Of a stretch of 64,000 bases of DNA, positions 23,112-33,539 are shown in pieces (positions within the stretch are counted from its first letter, which is position 1; every line of letters starts with the position of its first letter). The DNA comes from Paraphysoderma sedebokerense. Taxonomy: Eukaryota; Blastocladiomycota; Physodermatomycetes; Physodermatales; Physodermataceae. A program made the translations under genes and the position numbers. Location of the stretch: assembly GCA_025602915.1 (NCBI GenBank), contig JAHLJZ010000091.1, forward strand, positions 30,685 to 94,684, written 5' to 3'. The notes beneath the pieces were generated by a model. It did not search any database, was not told where the DNA came from, and saw only the letters and a list, made by a program, of their open reading frames with translations.

Positions 23112-24595
23112 CTACTTGACTCGTAATCTCATAACATCCACATCTAAGCCTCTCCTCCTTTTTCGTTCCCTTATTGTATCCTTTACATTCAAATCTCTCC
23201 ACCTTCTAAACTCAACATCTTTTGTAAAGCTTTCATCTTTCAATGTCGGATCATCTAAAACAGCTAGAAATGGATGATGCAGTGCCTGAGTTGCCGTCAA
23301 TCTTTTATACGTGTTTGAGGAAAGCGGAGATAAAAGACGCAGAAGTAAATCACCGGCTAATTGTATTATCGGCGGTATTATGTCGTCATAGTAGACAGAA
23401 CTAATTCGAGTGAACATATTAGATATCAGAGATATGGAATTACGAGAAACCATCTGACGAACGATGAAGAATGCACGTACTCAAATTCAACAAATTCCCG
23501 TACTCTCTCATAAACCATCGTTTCAACATGCGACGGGTAGCACGCCGAACCGCCAAGAATTCGTAGATTGCAGTGGGGAATATACGGGTCCAGAAACTGC
23601 CCGAACAGGACTCCGGCAGAGTAAATGTCCGGAGTAGTAGAGGTAGTGTATTGATTTTGAGGAGGATATAGTTCGGGGGCGATATAACCTGTTGTGTATT
23701 AAATATTAGAATCCACTAGGCCATTAAAGATGATAGTAGCAGCATTACCTGGAGTGCCACGACCTGGCGGATGACTAGAACCATCACATATCCTAGCCAA
23801 ACCGAAGTCGATTAACACAAGTTCACCTGACTCATTCATTAATATATTTGCGGGATTGACATCAAAATGACATATCGAGTGTTCATGAATAGATTCTAAC
23901 GCCTAAAATGAAGTGGTAAGTTAGTTAGAATTAATGTACGAAAGTATAAACTCGAGTTCCTACCGAAAAAAGCATTTTGACGACTCTGGCCACTTTTATC
24001 AGATCAACTTGGCTCATGTATTTCAGCTCTGGCATGGGTTTTAATACCGGGAAGACGAGAACTTGTTCACCTTCTTCGTTTAAGTAAAAACTATCTAAAA
24101 TGATTACATATTTGAATTTATCCGGTTTCTCGGTATGATAACTCTTCAGCAATTGCAGAATTTCGAGTTCTTGATTCGGAAGGGATGCTTTCCGTATCGT
24201 TTTCAAGACAATAGGCTGTGAATTTGATGGTACTACTGAATTTGAATCAGAGATGGGCAATCCTATCTGAACTATTGCTGTGGTTGTCTGTTTACAGGAA
24301 TTGAAATACGAAGGTCAATCCAAAAAGAGCTTAGTGGCTGAATAAGTAACAGTGCGAAGACGCTCATCTACAGTAGATAGAAGAATAATATAAATCAGTT
24401 TCATGACTCAGCAGTTACCTCTTTTTTTGTTTCTATCTCATTTACGACATATTGACCACTTGAGCCCTGCTGTCCAGAATCTGGTTCAGTTTGTCCATTT
24501 GCTTCGGGAGTACTTCTGGGCTTTTTAACTAAAGAAGGCTTCCGCAGTCTTAGCCAAGAAAATTTAGGAAATGATGAGTTAGCGGTGGATTCCAT
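23112..24595 (-). CDS. Divergent Ser/Thr protein kinase-like protein (possibly Cdc7-related)
   Basis: Five minus-strand exons: 24595-24419, 24287-23964, 23902-23749, 23688-23504 and 23453-23112 (393 residues, phases consistent). The N-terminal about 60 residues are basic and Ser/Pro-rich. The fold follows: IVLKTI with the beta-3 Lys, ELEILQLL with the helix-C Glu, a hinge at VFPVLKP, LIDFGLAR (DFG intact), GTPGYIAPEL (APE intact), DIYSAGVLF and a closing RLTATQALHHPFL. Two things are odd. The glycine-rich loop is poor (IGLPISDSNSV). The catalytic loop reads HFDVNPAN, so the HRD Arg is Phe and the usual Lys two residues after the catalytic Asp is Asn. The TPG before APE and the overall pattern recall the Cdc7 group, but the assignment is tentative. 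It may be a weak kinase or a pseudokinase. The 50-nt intron between exons 4 and 5 is the least certain junction. Confidence 0.78.
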
Positions 24596-25327
24596 TAAGT
24601 GTGTGAATAGAAGTAATAGGGTTTGTCGGGGTTCTATGGAGTTTTAGCTTATCTTATCGGGTGGTCACACAACTTGACCGGTTTCACCTTTTCACTTGCT
24701 GCTGCTTCCAACAAATTGCAACCGGGATGAAATTCGTATATTTCTCAAGCGCAAAAACCCTGAATTGTAATAAATAAATTTATTTCATTCTGTTTATTTT
24801 TTTGGGTCTGATACTAGTTGTAATCACCATTTCGGCAACCTTAGGCTCATAGCCTATGGCCCGATATCGAAATCATCATTTAAAAAGAAAGATTAGCGTT
24901 ACATGCAGATTCTACATACTTCCAAGTCCAATGTAGCTCATTCTATTACTTAGTAGAATTGTGTTATATGTAATAAATAAAAAAACGGCAACCTAGGTGA
25001 GCAGGCTCGTCAAATGACCACCGGAATTGATTCACAAATCCCCGTATCGACCCATTATTGTATGTATGTCTGTATTGTAGTTATCTCTGTTAACTTCGTC
25101 TCCATGACTACGGAAAGAAGTTTCGTCGGACAGGGAACTCTGCGCAGTCGAATCATTGTAGTCATGGTTCGCTCAACTTTCGAGAAAGTCTTCTGCGGGT
25201 CTAGTACAATAGGTGAATTGTGCAGACCTCTTCTCGCGACACCTTGCCAGAGTGAAGTAGTCTGCAGAGTGCACGGACGATAAAAGGTGGAGATATCACT
25301 CTTGCAATTAATAACTCAGTCGGAGAG
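24596..25327. promoter_or_regulatory. Divergent promoter region, kinase / wax-synthase-like gene
   Basis: 732 bases between two start codons on opposite strands. It contains a 6-bp hairpin (TAGGCT-CAT-AGCCTA, 24842-24856). An 89-codon ATG-started plus-strand frame at 25014-25283 is open, but its translation has no recognisable domain and it ends just before the next gene; I do not call it. Confidence 0.5.
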
Positions 25328-27124
25328 ATGAAAGTTCAGAAAGCTGTTCTCCTTCTTGCTTTGCTCAATGCAAGCGCCAAGGCACTCCCGCAGGCAAGCT
25401 CTTCTGATACTACGTCCTCGACAGAGGTAACTCCTACCTCGACGGAAGTGTCCTCTACTTCGACGGAAGTGTCTTTCGCATTATTTCTATTCTCTAGGAA
25501 TTCAAATCACTTCTTTCATCGATTGGCGTTCACAGGAATTTTTTTGTATTGGTCTCTGCTACCTATAGTAATAAGGCCGGATAGCTCATGGATTATCTGG
25601 GTAATTAGACTCGACTTTCCTCGGACATTGGGCAGTGTTCTAAAAACTGATTCAACCTCGTTGATGTTAATTCATGATTTAGCTTTTCGTACCACTTTGC
25701 TGGTTATTTGCTCACAAAACTATATTATGGGCTATCACCGACTTTGAGCTTTTCCGATATGCATTGATTGAGCGGCATCAACATGATATAATACGACGGT
25801 ACTGGGAGTTCTCTAAGTTGATGGGGCAAGTTCGAATTGGCATCCCTCAAGATTGGAAAGCGATGTATGCCGAAGAGTTGCAGGGGAACCAGAGGAATGT
25901 GAGCGCTCAAAAGGCAAAGGTTAACGCTAAGCTCCCAACAGAACATAGCAACTTGCGACAGCGGAAGGCTGCTAGGACATCTCAAAGTAGTTCCAGCTCA
26001 CCACACTCAGTCTCAAAAGCGGACCCTATTGCTTCCATCGATAATGCTCATCGATTTTACTCTCTACCGAAATCTTCCCCGTCTTACAAATTAACCTTAA
26101 TCCGTTTTATCCTTTGCACGCTTTTAACCTATTTCCTCCCCAAAATCCCTACGACTTCATTCTCTTCGACCTTGTTCACGGTTCGTTCCGCGAAAACCAA
26201 TTTTCTCCTCGTTAACATGTTTTGGCTTTACACAAACACAGGATGGGACTTAGTCTATCTTATACATCGCTTTATCGCTCAAACATTTATTCGGATGTGG
26301 ATACGTTTTCGCCCAAAGTCACCACTCTTCGTAACGCCTGCGAAGGAAGGTACTGTAGCGTGGTACTTACAAGACTTTTATAATATGACGACGAGTTGGG
26401 TACCCATGTTTGGTAATATCTACGAATTCAGAAATGTAACAATGTTGTGGAGCAACATTTGGCATAAAGTATTCAATGCGTGCGTTATCCATTCCGTGTA
26501 TTCTAAATTAAAATCTCATTTGACTTTATTCTACGTTGGACCAACTTCTTGTTTGGTTAATAGAGTTTTTGTCGATCTCGTTTATGTCCGTTTCACAAGA
26601 CGATATCCCTCCAAGTTGGGTAAAAATGTTGGAAAGTTTTTAGTATTTTTAATATCTGGGCTACTCCACGGTACCGTTCCTTCTACGTTTCAAGTCTAAA
26701 CATCAAATCCTCCAATCCTTCAACCAGTCCAATCTAACTTTGTGCTTTTGACTAAAATCTAGAATACATGCTCTTTATGAACACAAATCTCAATAATATT
26801 CGATTCGAACACACCTTGTTCTTTGTCTTACAGCTCGGTTTTATGTTTCTTGAATCGTGTCTTCCGCGACATGTCCTCTTTCCTCCGTCTTCAAAGCCTT
26901 TGCCTGTCCGATATAAATTATTGCGTTATACTGTAGCGTTAGTGGAATCTGTGTTAATGCTTGGACTAATGGGGCTATTTTGGGCGCCGGTATTGAGGTT
27001 TGATGTGCAGAGAGTACGAGTGGTGTTTTATGAAATAATTGATTGGGAAAGAATTGATACGAATAAGACGATCCCGACTTGTGTGGAAAAATGGTTGGAA
27101 AGTGATGGGATATTCAGTTTTTGA
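25328..27124 (+). CDS. Wax-synthase-like membrane acyltransferase (MBOAT_2 type)
   Basis: Three exons, 25328-25600, 25683-26670 and 26763-27124, join in phase to 540 residues. The C-terminal half is a multi-pass membrane protein with the wax-synthase-domain hallmarks: a Trp-His element (SNIWHKVFN) and FLISGLLHEY, the latter formed only after splicing at 26670/26763. Such enzymes transfer acyl groups to alcohols or sterols in the ER, and some fungal relatives act in secondary metabolism. The N terminus is unusual: a signal-peptide-like MKVQKAVLLLALLNASAKA, a Ser/Thr-rich stretch with two TSTEVS units, then the first membrane segments. There is no other in-frame Met in exon 1, so either this leader is part of the protein or an upstream exon has been missed. 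The catalytic His is in SGLLHE; substrate unknown. Confidence 0.72.
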
Positions 27125-27248
27125 ACAGATTTTCAGTTGGATGGCAAAAAACATTGATTTTTTGCTGAAGTGACCCGAGATTAAATTCAGATAGTATTGC
27201 GCAGTGGAGAACGACAATGTGAATTATAATTTAATTATAGTATACTAA

Positions 27249-27254
27249 AATAAA
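27249..27254 (+). terminator. AATAAA polyadenylation signal of the wax-synthase-like gene
   Basis: It lies 124 bases after the stop codon on the plus strand and about 75 bases before the convergent gene's stop. Confidence 0.45.
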
Positions 27255-27329
27255 AACTGTACAAAGGGGCGCTGGTCGTCAAAACCACTTTTTCCGTTGC
27301 TCTATCATTGAGTGTATACACCTCGACAT

Positions 27330-28951
27330 TTACAAACACTTGACCCCAGCGCCATCATCTTCGGCATCTGGTTCAACTTTTCCATTACCATCGCCGTTCC
27401 GATTAGGATCCGAGGACTCCCACAACATTTTTCCTAATTCTGCCACTTCCATATCGATATCCTCCGATATTCCATTTACTGTCTCACAAAAAATCCAGTA
27501 CAGCATCGAAGGAATGGCTTCCGAATTGTTAATTTGGAGGGACGACGATTTTAGAGTGAACGTGACGGTTGATATCGGTGGTGCCAGAAGCGCTAAATCG
27601 GAATCTGTGGAAGCTGTTGACGTAAGGAACTGTGGTTTTGAAGCGGGAAATGTGCCGAATACAGCTGATTTAGACATTCGATAGGAGGGAGGTATTTCGT
27701 CGAAGAATTCCCAATTTTCGGCTTGTATGATTTCTGTTTTTTGTTCTGTTTCATTTGTGCTTCTGCCTGAAGAATCAGATTCCGAATTGCATATTTCAAA
27801 TATTACATCTACTTTCATTCGTGTTCCTAAAACTTGCTTCGCAAGAGAATTGATTTCTTCAATGATTTTGTTTGTGTTCTCTATATTCTGATCGAAATTC
27901 TTTTTCCATATTTGTTTTGAGATTGGATCAACTTTTTTGCACCTGGTGTTCTTTAAAATCGACAATGCACGTTGCGAAGATACTAAGGCGAATTTCATCC
28001 ATAACAATTTCCATTTGCTGTCCGGTGCGAGTGAAATCGAAGACGACACGGAAAGAAATAGCGACGATAATTCAGTGTACGATTTTGAGTCTATACGTTG
28101 AGAAAGAAAGGCGGCGTAATGGTATAAAGATGTTAAGAGGTAGCGCGGAGAAAAAGAGTAAAATTGGGCAAAGAATAGATGGAGGGAAGGTTCCTTCGTG
28201 AAGGCCTGCGTGTGCCAAGAATCAAAGTCAAGATGCAGATAGAGCTGTAAACATACTTGATCGATGTGAATTAAGAAAAACGGAATTTCGGCCCTACCGT
28301 CTTCTGAATCCATACTTCCACTCTCTCAAATACTTCCTGTTCTTTGCCCTCTTGCCGATCATTTCGATACAAGCTCATCAACTTCATTGCCGCTCTTCCT
28401 CCCATTTCGACTAATTCTTTATCCCCTCCGGCAGTTTCTCCATTCTTTTTCTTTTTCTTCTTCTTTTTAGATCGTACATCATCATACAATACATCCACGA
28501 CAATACAAGTCAGCTCAAAAGCAGTTTCATATTGCCGATGCAGATAATAATGCGATATCGAATGTTTAAGATCATTTAAACCTGTTTTGGTGTTATATAT
28601 TGCTTGTATCTTATCTTGGGTGAAAGGTTGAGAGGGAAGGAAATACTAATGACAGAGTGATAGAGAAATTAGCTCGACGAAGACTCTGATACGAAGATTG
28701 CGATGGGCATCATCAAATGAGGATACAGATGAATAACGAGATTATAAACCAGACAGAAAATTAATTACCCCATCTCTGCCTTCTTTCGGGATATAGCCTT
28801 TATTACAGTGTCGCTCTTGAACTCGTTGTTCAACCGGGACTTGAGTGTTAGAGGATTCGAATGATTCATCGCCCAGGTCGAGATCGTGGAAAAACGTGAG
28901 AAGACCGTGATCAGTGGGAGAGTATGTTGAAGTCTCTACCTCTTGAGTCAT
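27330..28951 (-). CDS. Helical (TPR-like) protein of unknown function
   Basis: Three minus-strand exons, 28951-28769, 28645-28298 and 28244-27330, give 481 residues in one frame. I do not recognise the family. Residues about 62-330 are predominantly helical by composition, with pairs of aromatic and leucine-rich segments such as KHSISHYYLHRQYETAFEL and RYLLTSLYHYAAFLSQRI that resemble tetratricopeptide or peroxin-26-like repeats. A run of eight Lys follows DDVRS in exon 2. The C-terminal third is polar and ends in an acidic, Gly/Asn-rich tail. The chosen ATG is the first in frame; the frame stays open to 29059 without an ATG, so a short upstream exon is possible. It lies head-to-tail behind the RPA34-like gene. 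Confidence 0.68.
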
Positions 28952-29124
28952 CAATGGGTTCGTAGATAAAGAAATGTCTATGTCGATTGAATGGGTTTGT
29001 GTATGACTATTTCCTCTAACTTGAACGCGACCTTGTTTGGGTCGTAGCCATGACAACAAACTTCTAGTTTACATTAAAACATTACAATTATTCCACAGTA
29101 TGAAATTAAGATAAAATACAATCA

Positions 29125-30379
29125 TCAGGTTTCCTTTTCTTCCGTTGATTTGAATTTGTCTTTCTTCTTATCCTTCGATTTCTTCTTCTTGCCTTCTCTT
29201 TCTTCGTCCTTTTTCTCCTTCTTAATTTTCTTCGATTTATGCTTCGACGGGGATTCTGCCACCGCGGCGGAAATTTCTTCCGTGTCGTCGGGATGAGGCC
29301 GTTTTATAGAATATGACGAAGCAACTTTTGATATATTCGCTTCGGACTCTGTATTGATGGGAACGTGATCTAAGTAAGGATCAGTTAGAAGGGATTAGCT
29401 TATAAGAATGGTAGCAAATGGCAATACCGAAATCTCCACCCAAAGGAAGGAATGTGTCCCTCCATTGCATTTCCGGATGTTTTCGTGGCTTGTAAGGTAT
29501 TTCCAGCGTTTTCTGTCCCTCGTTTCGTAGTTCTTCCTCTGGCAATTCACAGGGACGACTAATTGTGATGTACTTTACGAATCGTGGGGCTGCATCAAGA
29601 GTTAGAGGGAAGTTCGGTCAAATGAGCACGCAAGCGACAGCAGAGGTGACTGAGATCATACCGATTTTAAAATTGGACCCTGTATCGCCAGAAGGAACTA
29701 GAGGAGCCAGATCACTTTCGTGATCTGGAACGCTCGATATACTGATACTATACACAGTATTGTCGATGCTTGTACTAGTTTCAAATGGCTCCTCTAATGA
29801 CATACCAGTTGGTAGCTGTATCTTCATATTATTTAACACTGAAAGCGGTAGCTATTTGTGTAAAATGTCAGAAAGACGTTTGAAGTGCTACTAAACTAGA
29901 ATAGTTTGTTACATTGTTGGCTACTCTGATTAACCATAATTCTTTATCATCGTCTTCAACATATGGATACCTTATGTTGGTTATTGGTGTTTCGATTGAT
30001 TCAAAATCCTCTGGAGGTTTAAACCCACTGAAACAGTATCAATGTCGGATTTTGTTAAGCAAGGCATGTGGTGACAGAGGGACGAAGAACTTACTATTCC
30101 AATTCATCAGTTGCGAGGGTATCATCGGTTGATATTAAAGTCATCTCTGAAGGTTCGTCAGGGACTGAATTTGATAGTGCCTTTCGCGGACTTATGATTG
30201 ACGGTTCTATATTGAAGGCATTTGAAGAAGATTCGGTCGGATCTAGGAATGCTACTTGCTTCTTCTACGGAGTATAAGTGAACATCGTCTCAAACTGCAA
30301 ACCAGCAAATACAAGTAAAACACACCTTTGAGGATTTCTTGGATTTCTTGGACTTTGATTTCACTTCTGTCTGCGACAT
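29125..30379 (-). CDS. RPA34: RNA polymerase I subunit RPA34-like
   Basis: RPA34 forms a TFIIF-like module with RPA49 on RNA polymerase I in the nucleolus. Six minus-strand exons, 30379-30326, 30264-30095, 30027-29913, 29851-29662, 29589-29428 and 29369-29125, sum exactly to 311 codons plus stop. The N terminus is a Lys/Ser stretch. The core has GFKPPEDFE, DDKELWLIRV, and MKIQLPTG, the pattern of the RPA34/PAF49 family, where a short ELWLI segment precedes the dimerisation domain. Then comes PRFVKYITISRPCELP and a segment with tryptophan (MQWRDTFLPLGGDF). The C-terminal about 60 residues are almost all Lys, Glu and Asp (a nucleolar-type tail). Sequence in this family is poorly conserved, so the call rests on pattern and layout. 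Confidence 0.68.
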
Positions 30380-30973
30380 GGTTGCTCAATTCAGTGATAG
30401 AATAGCGTTTCAACTGATCGCTACATTGTGTTTATTCCCCACACGTGTATGTTGCCACCTGCAGGTCTGAAGGCCTCCCTGCCTGTTAACCCGTCAACCA
30501 CCGACTAATTCTGACAAATATTTTTTTTATGAATCAGTGGTGAGCATAATAAACATTGACATTTTCAAAGTTGATTGTTCTGCGTCGTGTGTCATCTAAC
30601 ATTCTTTTACTCGGCTTCTCCTCACCAGATGTTACAAATTTCGAGAAAGCTTGCAATGAGCGATCTACCCTTTATCACTCAGATGTACCCTTAGAGAAAC
30701 ATAACCAAAAAAAAACGTATGCAAACTATATATACAAAGACTGTTCTATACAAAGACTGTTCCATAAATAGAATCCAAACTTCAGATTTCCGGGCCAGTC
30801 AATTGCTCGCGGTACCGCTTCTACCTGGAGGACACGTTTGACGCAGATTTTTTGCCGCCGGCGTGAGACTTAAAAAGACTCTTAAAAAGTTCTCCCCTGC
30901 CTGATCGCTTTTGAGATTTCCCAAACGTCCTCATCTCACAAGACACAAGTCATATATCACATAGTGGACTCGC
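30380..30973. promoter_or_regulatory. Divergent promoter region, RPA34-like / SH3 protein
   Basis: 594 bases between divergent starts. A 71-codon plus-strand frame at 30556-30771 has no protein-like features. I see no other gene. Confidence 0.5.
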
Positions 30974-33031
30974 ATGCACATACTCGCATTTTTTCTACTT
31001 GGGAGTACCTTGGCCCAGAGTGTAGCAGCACAGTCAGGATGTCTGTCCATCGAATCTTCTAAATATTGCGGTAAAGGTGCGTGACAAATAACATCTGAAA
31101 ATTTGGATATCATTATTCAAAAACTCAATGTAACTGCACCAGCATTCGGCAATAGTCAAGTTTCAAAGGACCCTCAACCGTGGCTTAGAACTATGTTTGA
31201 TGATGAATCAATAACTCATCCCCCTCTTTCGAGTGTGAACGATTTCGATAGAATGATGGACGAAGCGATTCCGGCGATGAGTAAACATTATTTCGAAAAG
31301 AATTATGGATGGTAAGCAGGATTAATAGATTCAATTCGTTCATCACTCTACCGGCAGCGAACTAAACAAAATCCTTCATTGTTTTATGCGATAATTGAAA
31401 GTTCCATGGCCGGTGGCGACAGATACACCACTACCATGTTATGCTACACCTTTTTGGCATTTCACAATGGCAACACAAACGGACTTGAGCAATGTACATC
31501 AAATGCTCCAACAGTCTGTCGCGCAACGACGGTAGCATTTTATGATGTGAGTTATTGATTTCACTACGGTTCTTCCGTTACGTCCTTCCTGCTTTGCAGC
31601 CGGTTTAATCATCTCTCGGCTTCATAGTCCCTTGAAAAATCACAGAACGACAAAGCTATATGTCCTAACACAAATGAAAATAATAAACAAGCGCTCCAGG
31701 ACAGTAAGAAATCCGACTTGCAAGAGGGACCACTTTCGTATGTTGCTGAACCCGAACTCCTTGAATCTTTCTGTGGCTTTTATCTCTAAATGCCTTCATT
31801 TGATGATAGTGCCACGCAAAGTTGCGCGGATGGAGAAGCAGCCGAAAAACCACGCTGTGGTTATCAAACGGATGAACTTTCCAAGTCGAAATGCTCGTCA
31901 AGTTCCAATGTCGGGGCCATCGTTGGCGGAGTATTAGGTGGGCTCGTCGGCTTGGGATTGCTTGGCTTTTTGGTTCATCTGAGGCGGGTAAACCAAAAGA
32001 GTAACGCTGGGTCAAAGATGGAATTAGTCTCCAAGCCGAGTGAATCCACTAGTCTCCAGTCAACTCAAAACCTTTCTTCGAATCCCAACATCGGTCATCC
32101 ACCAGTAAATAACCTTGGCCCGCCGAATAATTTATATCCTCCGCCATCACAATATCCGAATCAACATGCCTCGTCACCTCCTCAAATGCCACAATCGTCA
32201 CCAGCTCAGTATCCATCCCAATATCCGTCTCAATATCCTTCGCCCCCTCAAATGCCCCAACATTCATCACCGTCTCAGCATTCTTCGCAGTACCATACTT
32301 CTCCCCCACAGATGCCTCAGCATCCATCTCCTTCGCTTCATCCGTCACAGTATCCTTCTCCCCCTCAGCTGGCCCAACAACCTTCCCCATCCCATCTTCC
32401 TTCCCAACCTCCTCAGATTCCCCAACATTCGACCCCACCGCATCTTCCTTCCCAACTTCCTGGACCACCTCCCCAGATTCCTCAAGCTGCATCGCCTTCT
32501 CTTCCGCCATCTCAACCATCGCATTATCCACCTCAAAGCTCCCCGTCCCACTACCCCCCTCAGCAGAATCAGCAGCCTGTCAATCAACAAACGGCCCAGC
32601 CAAATCCCCATCAAATAAAACTGCCGCAATTCTACCTTTCCACAGCCCCAACGCCCTCGCCTGCTTCGCCTGAAATACCACCTGTAGCCCCGCCCTCTAC
32701 GACTGGTGCGCCCTCCTCTTATTCTGCTCATCCAAGTACCAACTATCATCAAGAACATGGACAAGGTTCAGCACCTAACAGTAATAACATGATTCGAACA
32801 GCTACTGCAGAATACGTACCTAGTAATCCTGATGAGATTGCATTCAACAAAGGGGATCAGATTTTGTTAAAACAAGTGTTTGACGATGGATGGGCTTTAG
32901 GAGTGGTTCGTAACTCTTTTCATGAGGACTGTATGCAGGTTGGAAAACTAACTCTGATCTCTGTTTTAATTCACCAGAACCAATCAACTGGAATGGAAGG
33001 AATGTTACCATTGACATTCGTTACTCAATAA
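30974..33031 (+). CDS. Secreted/transmembrane protein with Cys-rich ectodomain, Pro-rich linker and C-terminal SH3 domain
   Basis: Six exons, 30974-31070, 31143-31311, 31402-31546, 31628-31737, 31822-32905 and 32978-33031, give 520 residues. A signal peptide (HILAFFLLGSTLAQSVAA) leads into a Cys-containing ectodomain (SGCLSIESSKYCGAFG, RYTTTMLC, TVCRAT) of a type seen in many zygomycete SH3 membrane proteins. One membrane span (VGAIVGGVLGGLVGLGLLGF) is followed by about 240 residues of Pro/Ser/Gln repeats built on SQYPS and PPQMPQ units. The SH3 domain begins TATAEYVPSNPDEIAF and contains GDQILL and DDGWALGV, closing with GMEGMLPLTFV. It is probably a cell-surface sensor or polarity scaffold like yeast Sho1 or Fus1; this is inference. 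The last intron (32906-32977) is 72 nt, starts GTTCGT and contains no stop in frame. Confidence 0.82.
32180..32590. repeat. Degenerate Pro/Ser/Gln-coding repeat tract
   Basis: The DNA is an imperfect tandem of cytosine-rich units such as CAATATCC and CCTCAAATGCC within exon 5 of the SH3 gene. Because it lacks stops in several frames it also opens long frames on the minus strand (32049-32531, 32345-32764), which are artefacts of composition. Confidence 0.7.
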
Positions 33032-33539
33032 TTCCTGCACCTCCGTTTCGTGAGTCGCTGAATACAAAAGAACAAAAGTAATACGCTGGCGTACTCTTCT
33101 ATTATTTCTGTCGCTGGTGTCCGCGATAGTACTAAACCGTTGAACCAAACTGTCCTGTTGATTTATTCTGATTTGTCGTTGTTCATGAATTGATTTTATT
33201 ATTGGTTAGACTGTGTAATGGTGTAATAGATAGCATGATAAAATAAAAAAAGATTAAGACATAGACAGATTTGGGATTCCAGTTTTGAGATTGAATATGT
33301 AATGGTAAAATCTGCAGACTATGTGAATGTACATGACTTGTCCACGCAGATTCTTGAATTTATAGCTTTGAGTTGGAGGATTCATGTTTTCAAAATATTT
33401 TCCGCCGAAGTGAAAGTATCCCCTAATTGATCTATAAAGTGCTAGATGGTTGCTACGATTACATGTTCTCAATACGCAATTCTGATTTGTTTAAGATTTA
33501 GTTTCATCTTGATTAAGGCTTCGTTCTACAAATACTGCA
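33032..33539. other. Convergent intergenic region, SH3 protein / small membrane protein
   Basis: 508 bases. It includes a likely polyadenylation hexamer at 33242-33247. The minus-strand frame at 33254-33472 has no recognisable features and is not called. Confidence 0.5.
33242..33247 (+). terminator. AATAAA polyadenylation signal of the SH3-protein gene
   Basis: It lies 211 bases after the stop codon and is followed by an A-rich stretch. Confidence 0.4.

Larger units (their letters stand above)
1..25473. repeat. Direct repeat copy A of a 38,527-bp unit (visible shared part)
   Basis: This segment is repeated in the same orientation at 38528-64000. Every ORF start, end and translation recurs with an offset of exactly 38,527, so there is no indel over 25.5 kb, and I found no base difference at the places I compared. 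The left end of the repeat cannot be placed because the window begins inside or at it. The right end of the match is set only by the window end. Confidence 0.97.

Noticed and set aside
25014-25283. 89-codon ATG-started ORF before the wax-synthase-like gene
   Set aside because: No recognisable features; it occupies the promoter between two divergent genes. Transcript data could change this.
27340-28201. Plus-strand ORFs (114 and 109 codons) opposite the helical orphan
   Set aside because: They are antisense shadows of a longer, multi-exon, phase-consistent minus-strand gene.
32049-32764. Long minus-strand ORFs (160 and 139 codons) opposite the SH3 protein
   Set aside because: Complement of the Pro/Ser/Gln repeat; biased composition (Glu/Val/Gly or Arg/Gly/Trp) with no domain. 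The plus-strand frame continues into a real SH3 domain.
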